A stretch of 64,000 nt of DNA, taken from contig NC_080082.1 of the NCBI RefSeq assembly GCF_949987535.1, forward strand, positions 46,776,874-46,840,873, in the 5' to 3' direction. The position numbers and the translations under genes are program-made. Position 1 is the stretch's first letter. The number at the start of each line of letters is the position of its first letter. This document shows positions 53,870 through 62,715 of the stretch, one piece after another. Origin of the DNA: Balaenoptera acutorostrata (Eukaryota > Chordata > Mammalia > Artiodactyla > Balaenopteridae). The notes beneath the pieces are model-generated. The model ran no database searches. It had not been told where the DNA came from and saw only the letters and a program-made list of their open reading frames with translations.

Positions 53870-54240
53870 GCTCTGGTTGTCTATTGCTATACAGCAAACC
53901 ACCCCAAACTGAACAGCAATATCTCATTACTTTTCCTACTTCTGTGTGTTAACTAGACAGTTCCTGCTCCCGGTCTCTTCTGCGGTTACAGTCAGATGAT
54001 GGGGCTGGAGTCGTCCAAAGGTCTCCTCACTCATGTGATGACTGGTGCCTCGGCCGGAATGACTGGAGAGCTGGGAGCTGGCCAGGCCCCCCTCCCTGTG
54101 GCCCCCCGACACAGCTACGTTGGGCTTCCTCACAGCATGGCAGTCTCAGGACATGAGGGCTTCTTCCATGGAGCCTGGCTTCCTCCAGGGTAAGTGCTAT
54201 AAATGGACCAGGCAGAAGCTACAAGTTTCTCAGGACCTAC
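53870..54240. mobile_element. Ancient mammalian interspersed repeat, class not assigned
   Basis: 'gttgtctattgctatacagcaaaccaccccaaactgaacagc' style wording and 'cttcctcacagcatggcagtctcaggac', 'agaagctacaag' recur in many mammalian genomes as an old LTR or DNA-transposon repeat. I recognise the wording but cannot assign the family with confidence. Confidence 0.5.
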
Positions 54241-54504
54241 CAATGAAGAGCCAGACATCCTTTCTGCCACACTCTATTGATGAAGAAAGTCACTAAAGCC
54301 ATCCCAGGCTCAAGGAGAGAGAAATTAGACTCCAGCTTTCAATAGGAGGAATAGCAAAGAATTTGTAGCAGTCTTTAATCTACCATACATCCTCTGCATT
54401 AAAAATACACAGCCTCTATTAAAGTCCTGCTTAGCCTCTTGACAACTTAATAAATGTGTCATTCACACTCAGATTGCCTTCGCTTTCCCCCAATTATTCA
54501 AAGA
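54241..54504. other. Unique sequence
   Basis: Nothing recognised apart from an AT-rich composition. Confidence 0.35.
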
Positions 54505-54640
54505 ATTAGTCTATATTTATTGAGGGCCTTCCAAGTAAAAATGCATCACGCTTGGTACCATGTACCATACACCATACACAATGTACAAGGTACCGTGCAT
54601 TTTTTGCAGGAGCTTACACTCTAGATAAAGTGCCACGTAC
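54505..54640 (-). mobile_element. LINE-2 (L2) 3' end, antisense
   Basis: 'tatatttattgagggccttc' and 'caggagcttacactctagat' are the antisense L2 3' end. Between them a short cluster of ACCAT/GTACC repeats ('ggtaccatgtaccataca') has arisen. Confidence 0.65.
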
Positions 54641-55795
54641 TTCAATTTGTAATAGCTGAACTTATTTTTAAAGTGAAATTTGACATAGAGGTCCAGTATA
54701 TCAAACAGGTCAAGGTGGGACTATTCTGGGTGAGGTGAGAGCCACAGGGCACCTCTGACGAAGCCTGTGCTCAGAGAATCACAGTGTGTGTGCCATTGTT
54801 AGAGATGGTGAAAGGAAATTAGGGAGTGAAATGTCTCTTCTCCATGTAAGAAGCTTTCCTGATGAAAACGTATGGACCCAGCCTTATGGGAGAGCTTGTA
54901 TATATATATTCATTTTTAAATTTTTTAAAATTGTAAATCTATGCCAAACTGGCTAGAACAAAAAGAACACAAGAACAAGTAAGTCCTAGGGTGTGCTTGT
55001 TTCAGGTAGGGCTGGATCCAGGGGCTCATGCAACATCATATACTACTTAACATGTAATATACTAACTAACACAGGACTGGGTCTCTCCAGTCATCACCTG
55101 TTCTAGCTTCACTCTCAGGGGCACTTTCTCTATGTCTCTGGGAGGACAAGGTGGCCACCAACAGTTCCAGCCTTACTTCTACTGTTGGGCATTTTCCTCA
55201 GGCTATTTCCACTAATTCCAGCTCTGATTGGCCTCACCTGGGTCCTGTGCTCCAAACCCACACAATCTGAACGGTCAGTGGTTGATGTCCTGCTCTGACT
55301 GTTGACGTTTAAGGCGACATATGTATGCTTGAGCCACAGGTGAGCTGGGGAGGTCACTGGTACTGAGAGTGAAGGAATAAGAATTAGATTCTCTTGCCAG
55401 AAGAAGGCAGCCAGGTAGCTGGGCAGGCAAACACACCTGCACAGAAAGGAAGGGACAGCAAAGAACTGAGAGACAAGAGGGCAAGAGGCCAGGTCTGGAA
55501 GAGCTGGGTATTCCCTGGTCCCTCCCCACAAGGTGAGAGGAGTGGTCAGCTCTCTTGACCCTATGTCTCTGGGAGGAAGTTTAAAATCAGTGATCAGGAC
55601 CCCACTTTGGACCCTGGCTCTGGCTCTGCCCTCAGCTCGGTGCCTGCCACCAAGAAGTCCTCTGAGCTTGGGGAATACCCAGAAATGTTCCAGAAAGCCT
55701 TTCAGCAGGTGCTTTGGCCTGAAATGCAGCCAGAGACAGGGAAACACAACTGCCATGCAGTATCATGAGACATTGCCATTAAGTTTAATGCCTTC
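54641..55795. other. Unique sequence; no exon recognised
   Basis: Contains a 208-codon open frame on the minus strand (55130-55756). It has no recognisable domain, and a plus-strand frame of 88 codons overlaps it. I treat it as chance or a decayed gene of unknown type. A short (TA)n lies at 54898-54910. Confidence 0.4.
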
Positions 55796-55799
55796 GTAA

Positions 55800-56330
55800 C
55801 AAAGAATGCCACATTTATTATCACAAATAAATCCGTGGATTTAACACCCATCATGCTTTAGACTTTATTTTTCCATATAAAATAAATATGGCTAGAGTAT
55901 AAGATTATGACTGCACCATTATTTTCTAAAACTATTTAATTTAAGCTCAGTCTAACTGCCCCGTGCTCTGAACCTGGGCACCCTGTCCTGGGGGAATGCT
56001 CGCCCCACTGAATGCAGCAGACAACAAGGTTTCCTGAGTGCTGCACAGGAAACGCCTGGGTTTCATCACTGTTTAACGAATTGTTGCACTCTTTATAGGA
56101 TAAACAATAAATTGCACATGATTTATCATATTACCCAATAAATCATGTGACAAATCATTAGGCAGAGTGATAAAATCAAGTGTCTTAGAAATATGTTAAT
56201 CTATGATGCCAATGTGTAAACTAAACAGTTGCTTAAAAACCCTATTTACTAATCATTTTTACATAAAGGAAGATTAACGATTATGTAGATTAAATGTGTA
56301 CTTATTCCTATAAACATCAGACAGCCATGT
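55800..56330. promoter_or_regulatory. Candidate enhancer with inverted TGATTTAT motif pair
   Basis: A repeat-free AT-rich block full of homeodomain/TALE-like words. The clearest feature is a perfect 12-bp inverted repeat, 'cacatgatttat' (56115-56126) and 'ataaatcatgtg' (56138-56149), separated by 11 bp. TGATTTAT is the known composite site for PBX with posterior HOX proteins. Nearby are 'tgacaaatcattag', 'tgataaaatcaag', 'aagattaacgattatgtag' and 'gtttaacgaattg'. No repeat consensus is seen. Enhancer function is inference. Confidence 0.4.
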
Positions 56331-56509
56331 GCCCGATTGGCCTTCTCTTTTCAGCAAAGCCCCCCAAAAGCCTCCCTTTGTAGCACGGTTCCGTCTGCCT
56401 CCCTCCTCCCTGAATGTGCCTTGATGGGGAAAGGATGCTGGAGAAGCGAGGGCCAGAGAAAGAAGTGGTTAATGAAGAGCGTGTCACCGAGGGCCCTGGC
56501 GGAGGGGCT

Positions 56510-56900
56510 GCTCTCACCGTAAATTCTGTAATACGCTAATTAACACTTTCATTAGGGCTCAGAGACAGGTTCCAATGCTGCCTGCTTCTCCAGCCTGCCT
56601 TCGACCCGGCGCTCTTTCTCGCTGGTGACAACTATGTTTATAGCTTCTCTGCCCATCGAGCTGGCTGGCACATCGAATTACCCTCAAGAGTACATGGGCA
56701 TCACGTCACATTTACGCACCCGATATCATACGTGACGAGTTGTGCCACCGCCAAGGCCCTGAATGCACATCCTGCAGACGGGCAGCCCCCGGAATGCATA
56801 GGCAGATATTAAGCTAAATCTTTTTGGAGTCAAGCTTGTTTCACATCAGTTACACAAACATATTGGTTCCTTTAAAAGAACAAATGCTTTGTGAGTAAGG
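56510..56900. promoter_or_regulatory. Candidate conserved non-coding element
   Basis: 'aattctgtaatacgctaatt' and 'cactttcattagggctcaga', then 'catcgagctggctggcacat', 'cacgtcacatttacgcaccc', 'gatatcatacgtgacgagtt'. It mixes TAAT-type sites with many retained CpGs (unusual in whale intergenic DNA, where CpG decays quickly), and has no repeat content. Adjacent to the block at 55.8-56.3 kb, so the two may be one regulatory region. Confidence 0.38.
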
Positions 56901-57884
56901 AAGGGACTCCAGGACTCAAACCTGAGAAATCATTCCACGCATCAACTCAGCCCTTCTTTCCTAAGGTTGTTTCTTAGGGGAAGAGGGGGAGAGATCGTCT
57001 GGCTTCTAGAATATGAGTTTCGAACCACATTCGTTACAAACTATGGACTTTACCAGGCAGCGTAAAGGGAGAGAAAGGGAAGGCCCTGGAGAGGGTAACT
57101 AGGAAGACAATAGGAATATCAGAGAAGATATTCGTTTTCCTCTCTTGCATGAAAACGCTGCTAATCTTCTCAAGAGTCCCTCTGATTTTGGATTTCCTCA
57201 GTATTACAAATCAAACCCTGAAGCTGATCTTGCAGTGCAGAGAGAACTGAAGCCATCTTAGACGTATTCGAAGACTCCCCTTCTATTTTGCATGAAGCCT
57301 GTGTTAAATTGCTTGAGGAAATGCTAATCGCCAAGGTTTGGGAACCATCATTCCTGGTACCTTGCGAAGTGGCTGTTGAGAGATTGGGAAAAGGATGGGA
57401 GATAAGCAGGGTGTCAAGGATTACACTGCATTATCATTCTCCAGAAAAGCTCTAAAGAATGAAATGGATACATTTTACTGACAACTTCAATTTCTGTGAC
57501 CTACTGGGAGAATATTGCCTCCAAGGCAGAAATCCAAGAAATGAGTTTTCACACATGGTCTTTAGCCCTTCCCAAGAGACAGGACATTAGGAGTTCAGAG
57601 AGGAATGTCGTAGGAGTTCCAAGTCCCTGTATAACCCCAGATGCCCGGCTTCTCCCCCATGCTGCCCCTGAGAAGCCTCTGTGGCAAAGTGGAGACAACT
57701 TTTAGAGGAACTGACCCCAACTGCCAAGATAAAACAAGAAAAGGTTCAAAGTAATTTATATTTCTAAATGCTCAGAAAAGAAATAGACTAAGTGACAACA
57801 AAATTCTCATCCTATTTTCCCTCCTTCTTGTCCAACCCACCTCAAAATCCACCCTGATTCACATTTCACAACACTGCCTACATC
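56901..57884. other. Unique sequence with a possible conserved patch
   Basis: The part at about 57100-57350 ('ttgcatgaaaacgctgctaa', 'gacgtattcgaagactcccc', 'atgctaatcgccaaggtttg') again has conserved-element texture. No exon recognised. Confidence 0.35.
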
Positions 57885-58230
57885 AGTCAGCCTAAGTTGA
57901 GTTTTGCTTCAGTAACATAATAGCTCAAAATCTCAGAAGCTTAAAATGAAATTTTATTTCTTGCTCTTGCAATGCCACTGTAGGCCCAGGGAACTCTCTG
58001 AAGAAACAGGTGTCCTCCCTGTGATGGTGTAGCAAGAGAATCTGCTTTGGTCTGATGTTATCTCCATAGAATTACATGCTTTCCTAATCACTGAGGAAGA
58101 AAGCATGTTCTAGCAAGGACTAGTTCTTAAATGCTTTCACCAGAATTGACACGTCAGTTTTTGGGTTTTTTTTTTTTTGCCAGAATTAATCACATGGTCC
58201 TTCCTAACTTCGGGGATGAGGAATTATCAT
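57885..58230. mobile_element. Ancient repeat, possibly MaLR LTR, unassigned
   Basis: 'tgcttcagtaacataatagc', 'cagaagcttaaaatgaaatt' and 'ttatttcttgctcttgc' recall old mammalian repeat heads (…taacaaa…gtggcttaaaacaa…). A T12 run at 58168-58179. Weak. Confidence 0.35.
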
Positions 58231-58487
58231 TTTCCACATGCCAGAGGTAGGAAAAAAGCAGATATTGGTGAACATTCATAATGTTGATCTCACAACCCAC
58301 TTCCCAAAGCACCCTTGTCTGCAGTCACACCTACAAAAGCAAAAAAGCAGAGAGCCCTATTAGTAGGGATCATTTCCCAGTATCTTGCTGCTACAATCTG
58401 GATACTACAGCCTCAGAACTGTGGTAAATATACTCCATTAGGGATGGAAAGATGCACATTTTTGTGCATATTTTTGTAGTGCTGAAC

Positions 58488-58725
58488 TCTGCAAAGAGGC
58501 AATGTACTCTAATGATCAAGATTCTGGGGTCAGACAGCTTGCCCTTGAATCCCAGCTCTGATACTTATTACCAGTATGACCTTGGAAAAGTTAATTAATT
58601 TCTCCTTACCTCAGTTTTCTAATCTGCAATGTGGAGCTAGTAATGGTGCTTGACTCATGGGTTTTTGTGAAGATGAATTGCATTAATTCCTGTGAAGCCT
58701 TGGTAATGAGTGAGTGCTATAGAAA
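58488..58725 (+). mobile_element. MIR SINE, sense
   Basis: A well-preserved MIR order: 'ctctaatgatcaagattctggggtcagac' (A-box side), 'ttgaatcccagctctgatac' (B-box region), 'gaccttggaaaagttaatta', 'cctcagttttctaatctgca', and the core end 'gtgagtgctatag'. tRNA-derived, inactive since early mammals. Confidence 0.88.
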
Positions 58726-58939
58726 TGTTTTCTGTGACTGTGATGCTTTACAGTCTGCAAGGGGCACTCACGACCGTTGGCCCACTTGGTCATTACAATT
58801 TATCTAAGGAACAAGCTCGCCCCATCTCCTGCATCTTCCTCCCAATCCCAGACAGAGCCCAGAGACAAGAGAAGGATGTTGATTTGTTTAAAGCCTGAAG
58901 AAGGACGTTAGAAACTAAATTTGGGGAAAACAAATGACT

Positions 58940-59335
58940 CTGCATATGAAAATGAGAGGATTTTGAAGGAATGTGGCAGAAACAGCCATACCTGCCTAAT
59001 TGTCCATATGTCCCCTATGTTTCTCAACCCCCTTGTAAGTTGAGTAGCCTTATAGCTAACTAAAACCAATGAGTTGTGAGCAGAAGTAACATAGCCACCT
59101 ATGGGGCACAAGATTTGGTTGCTGCACTCTCCTCTCCCATCACAAAAACTGGGGAGATCGCATGTTAAGAAGGTAAAGCCTGGATTGCTGAGTTATCCCT
59201 AGAAGAAGGTTATCCTGAAGACCTACAGTGGAATTGCATTTGTGAGCATTTTTGTTGAGTTAATCCATGATATTTTGGAGCTTTTTGTTACTATAGCATA
59301 TCCTAGCCTAACCTGACTAATACAAAGGGGGTTTG
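58940..59335 (+). mobile_element. MLT1-like (MaLR) LTR relic
   Basis: The 3' part reads 'gttgagttaatccatgatat', 'tttgttactatagcatatcc', 'aacctgactaatacaaa', the typical end of MLT1-type LTRs (…ttgttacagcagcc…aactaataca). The 5' part ('accaatgagttgtgagcaga') is consistent. The left edge is uncertain, and no internal sequence follows. Confidence 0.65.
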
Positions 59336-59699
59336 TTCCTGAAAGAAAATAGCAAAGAACAGAGAAGATGTTCTTCTTCCGGCCAAGCCAACTGGAGTGG
59401 CTGGAAGTCTCTTAAGAAAAATAATTTATAAAACGTTTAAGCTGTTTTGCGTTGCTTTGATGTTAATGTCCTCTATCTCTCCTTTTCTGTTTATATTTCA
59501 TTCTGTTTTGTGTTTTATTTTGTAAGTTTTTGCACAGGGACAACAATTAAAGAAACAGACAACTCTGCATTTAACACCAGAAGACAACAGCGTGGAATCC
59601 TGAGGTAGAAAGTTGGCGCTACACATGCTTATGATAATGTAATAATACATTCTCTCCAGATAGCTTAGAGGTACACAAAGCTTTCCATAGGTTATTCAA
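59336..59699. other. Unique AT-rich sequence
   Basis: No exon or clear repeat. Contains 'ttttgtgttttattttgtaa'-type low-complexity wording. Confidence 0.35.
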
Positions 59700-59935
59700 G
59701 TCAATAATAGTCACTCTGATTATATCTTACAAGGTAGACTGACCCTAGATCATAAAAACCTGAGATACAGATGAACAGTATTTAATATCATCTCACATTT
59801 ACAGATGAAAGAAAAACAAACAAGATCCCGACAGACCAAGTAGTTTTCCCAAAGTCACACAGAAAAGAATGGGGTGAACCTGGGTCCAAAACTCAGATCT
59901 TTTGCACCTAATTCAATAAAATGCTCTAGTATACA
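59700..59935 (-). mobile_element. MIR SINE relic, antisense
   Basis: 'tctcacatttacagatgaaa', 'ttttcccaaagtcacacaga', 'gggtgaacctgggtccaaaa', 'ctcagatcttttgcacctaa' match the antisense MIR order. Confidence 0.8.
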
Positions 59936-59949
59936 TATGTTGGCCACTC

Positions 59950-60965
59950 TCAGTAGACTCAAGGTCAACGATGATCTCCATGTTGCTAAATCCAAAGGTA
60001 AATTCTCAGCCCTTATGGGTTTGATGTATCTGCAGCCTTTGGTGCAATTGATTATTCCCTCTTCTTTAGAAAATTTTCTTCATTTAGCTTCCAGAACACA
60101 ACACTCTTGGTTTTCCTCCTACATTACTGGTTGCAACTTTTCAGTCTCCTTTGCTGAATCCTCCTCCTTTTCTCAATCTCAGTGGGAAAGTGCTTCAAAG
60201 TTCAGTCCTTGGACCCTTTTCCTCATCTCTGTATATTCACTGTATTGATGAGTACATCTAGTTTCACAGCTTTAAATTCCATCTATAATGCTGATAAACC
60301 CAACAAATTTATAACTCCAGCCAGGACCTCTCCCTTGAACTTCAGAACCATATATCCAACCAGTTACCTGCGATGCCATTTGCCTGTCTAATGGTCATTC
60401 ACACATTTAATGTATCCCAGACTGAGCTCTAATCTTCGTCTCTCATCCAACCTACTCCTGCACAGATTTCTATATCTCAGTCAACTGCACTTCAATCCTT
60501 ACTTTACCCAGTCCCCAAATTTGGAACCACCCCAACTATTCTCTTTCTCTCTCACCCACATCCAGTCTATTAGCCAACCCTGATGGCCCTTCAGCAGCTC
60601 TAAAGAGCATGGCAGCAGCCATTGTGACCTAAAAATTATCCTTGCTCATCTGTATTCTTGTGTTAGCCTCTTCATTGGTCCCCCTGAGTCACCTTCTTCA
60701 AGTCTTTGCTCAAATGTTACCGTCAATGTGAAGCTTTCCTTAACCACCAAATTTTAAACTGATCAACCCCCTTTCCACTAACACTCCATAGGCCCCTTGC
60801 TCCAGAACTTAGAATATTTTATCATGTTGCACAGCTTATTTAACTGCTTAATTGCATTCCATCTCCTTCCTACTAGAATGTGAGCTCTAGAAGGGATTTT
60901 TTTAAACTACATTGCCAGGGCACAGAGAAGATGCTCCATAACTTTTTGTTGAATGAGTGAATAGA
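59950..60965 (+). mobile_element. LINE-2 (L2) RT domain to 3' end, sense
   Basis: A long sense L2. The translation of 59960-60250 still shows the RT palm as VNDDLHVAKSKGKFSALMGL, HSWFSSYITGCNFSVSFAESS and a stretch equivalent to GSVLGPLLF. Further on are residues equivalent to KYHLYADDTQIYIS (60270-60320), then 'caagtctttgctcaaatgtt', 'ctactagaatgtgagctcta' and the L2 terminus 'tttttgttgaatgagtgaat'. L2 encoded a CR1/L2-clade reverse transcriptase active early in mammal history. Here it is interrupted by stops and frameshifts. The deletion of the region between RT and 3' UTR is modest, so this is one of the longer L2 relics in the window. Confidence 0.85.
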
Positions 60966-61115
60966 CAGCCCTCAAGTATTCCCCAGCCTGACACCCCTAA
61001 CCCTCTACTCTCAACTTCTAGTTACTATCTGGTTGTTGAATTTCTTGGTTTTCCTCTCCTCCCAGATGTTTCAACTGATGTCCTGTGAGACAGGGTGCCT
61101 GGCTTCGATGTTCCC
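60966..61115. other. Unique sequence
   Basis: No feature seen. Confidence 0.3.
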
Positions 61116-61495
61116 TCCTTTGCTTCCTTTTTTTTTTTTTAAATAAATGATTGTTTATTTAAGCCACTGAGTTTTTTTGTTTGTTTGTTTGCTTTGGTTT
61201 GTTTTATTTATCTATTTTTTTGGCTGCATTGGGTCTTTGTTGCTACACGTGGGCTTTCTCTTGTTGTGTTGAGTGGGGGCGACTCTTCGTTGTGGTGTGC
61301 AGGCTTCTCATTGCGGTGGCTTCTTTTTGCAGAGCACGGGCTCTAGGCACACGGGCTTCTGTAGTTGTGGCGCATGGGCTTAGTTGCTCCACAGCATGTG
61401 GGATCTTCCCAGACCAGGGATTGAACCCATGTCCCCTGCATTGGCAGGCGGAGTCTTAGCAACTGCACCACCAGGGAAGTCCCTTCCTTTGCTTC
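61116..61495 (-). mobile_element. CHR-type SINE, antisense, with extra 3' sequence inside TSD
   Basis: The antisense SINE body is at about 61217-61483 ('ggctgcattgggtctttgtt' to 'ccaccagggaagtccc'). Its own T-rich tail (61170-61216) is followed on the left by about 30 bp of non-SINE sequence and then a second T-run (61128-61140). 'tcctttgcttc' at 61116-61126 and 61485-61495 flanks the whole. Body CpGs are partly decayed (for example 'cacatgtcccc'), so the copy is of middle age. Confidence 0.85.
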
Positions 61496-61734
61496 TTAAA
61501 CAGACTTCCTGGCTCCTGTGGCAACAACAAGATAAAAGTTTTTCCCCTCTTACCAGGATCATTCTCTGCTTCTCTGAAATGGATTGGAAACCTCATGGTC
61601 CAGCTAATTGTTTTCCTTTGTCATGACATTTCTTCTGACTATGCCAACCCCTATTGACCTCCCCCATTTCTGAATGATTTGGAGGCATGTTTGATAGTAA
61701 TAATAAATATTTACATGATTAAATGTTGTAACAA
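61496..61734. other. Unique sequence
   Basis: No gene or repeat recognised. Confidence 0.3.
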
Positions 61735-61880
61735 TAATATTAAGGAGATATTATTCATACCCATTTTACCCACAAGGAGGCCCAGAGAAGTTAGACTACT
61801 TATCCAAGTTACAAAGAGTAAAAATTCAAATGCAGGCAGGTCTAAATTCAAATCTTGTGTCCTGAAGTCTGTCACACTTA
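61735..61880 (-). mobile_element. MIR SINE relic, antisense
   Basis: 'cattttacccacaaggaggc', 'ccagagaagttagactactt', 'atgcaggcaggtctaaattc' and 'cctgaagtctgtcacac' follow the antisense MIR order. Confidence 0.75.
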
Positions 61881-62374
61881 CTGTGAGAACCAAAGTTAAA
61901 TTCTTGGCCCTTTCTAATTATTTGCTGAAGGTGAGACCCAAGTTCCCTAGTGGCTCATGTACAAGAACTGTCATACTCCTGGTCTGTTAGTCTGAGACCT
62001 CTATGGGACGCAGCACATTCATGGCTTAATAGAGATTTTTTGCCAAATTCAGCAGATTTGGTGACTTTTGCTTGGGTAGGAGAGGAAACAGGACAACTTT
62101 CAGATCTATTACGCAAAGAAAGAGCACCCTGGTGGGAAAGTGCCCCATGAGGAAACCAGGCAATGAGCCTCTTTCTCTCTTCGCATCCTGCTTCACTCCT
62201 GCACTTGGCGGAAAACAAAATGGCACAGAGATGTTCATTACTATAGGAAGAGAAAAGACAAGTATGCTTACTCATTTTCCAACCAAATGATTTTCTGCTC
62301 CTTAAGTGACCTTTTCAGGCATTATTGTTATGAGGGTCTCAGACACCTCTGGAATCCGCTGATGTGAATTCATC
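61881..62374. other. Unique sequence
   Basis: No exon, RNA gene or repeat recognised; open frames up to 106 codons overlap on both strands. Confidence 0.35.
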
Positions 62375-62460
62375 CATCCACCTACCACCCACTGACCAAT
62401 GTTTGTTTACTGATGCCTACCTGCGTACTCAATTCCAGGGGAGATACAAAATTTCTTCTT
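62375..62460 (-). mobile_element. Possible L2 3' end relic, antisense
   Basis: 'gtttgtttactgatgcctac' and 'gtactcaattccaggggaga' resemble the antisense L2 terminus (…tttattgagcacctac…). Short and weak. Confidence 0.4.
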
Positions 62461-62519
62461 TGTGTTACCAGATTACAAATAAGCTGGTTCAAGTGACAAG
62501 TCAGAGAGCAAGATAAGTG

Positions 62520-62715
62520 ACTGTCTCCATGCACTGAGCTTTACAGTTTATAAAGCATGTTCTCATACATCTTATCTTAACTTTAACATCTCCTGGCTGC
62601 AGACACTGTGTCAATGAAGAGCTCGGTCCAAGATCATAGAGTAAGTATGCAGATGATTCAAAGTTCAAACCCAGTTTTCAGACTCCAAGTCCAGTGCTCT
62701 TTGCACCAATCCAAT
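62520..62715 (-). mobile_element. MIR-type SINE relic, antisense
   Basis: 'agctttacagtttataaagc', 'cggtccaagatcatagagta', 'caaagttcaaacccagtttt', 'ccagtgctctttgcaccaat' follow the antisense MIR order. Diverged. Confidence 0.65.
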
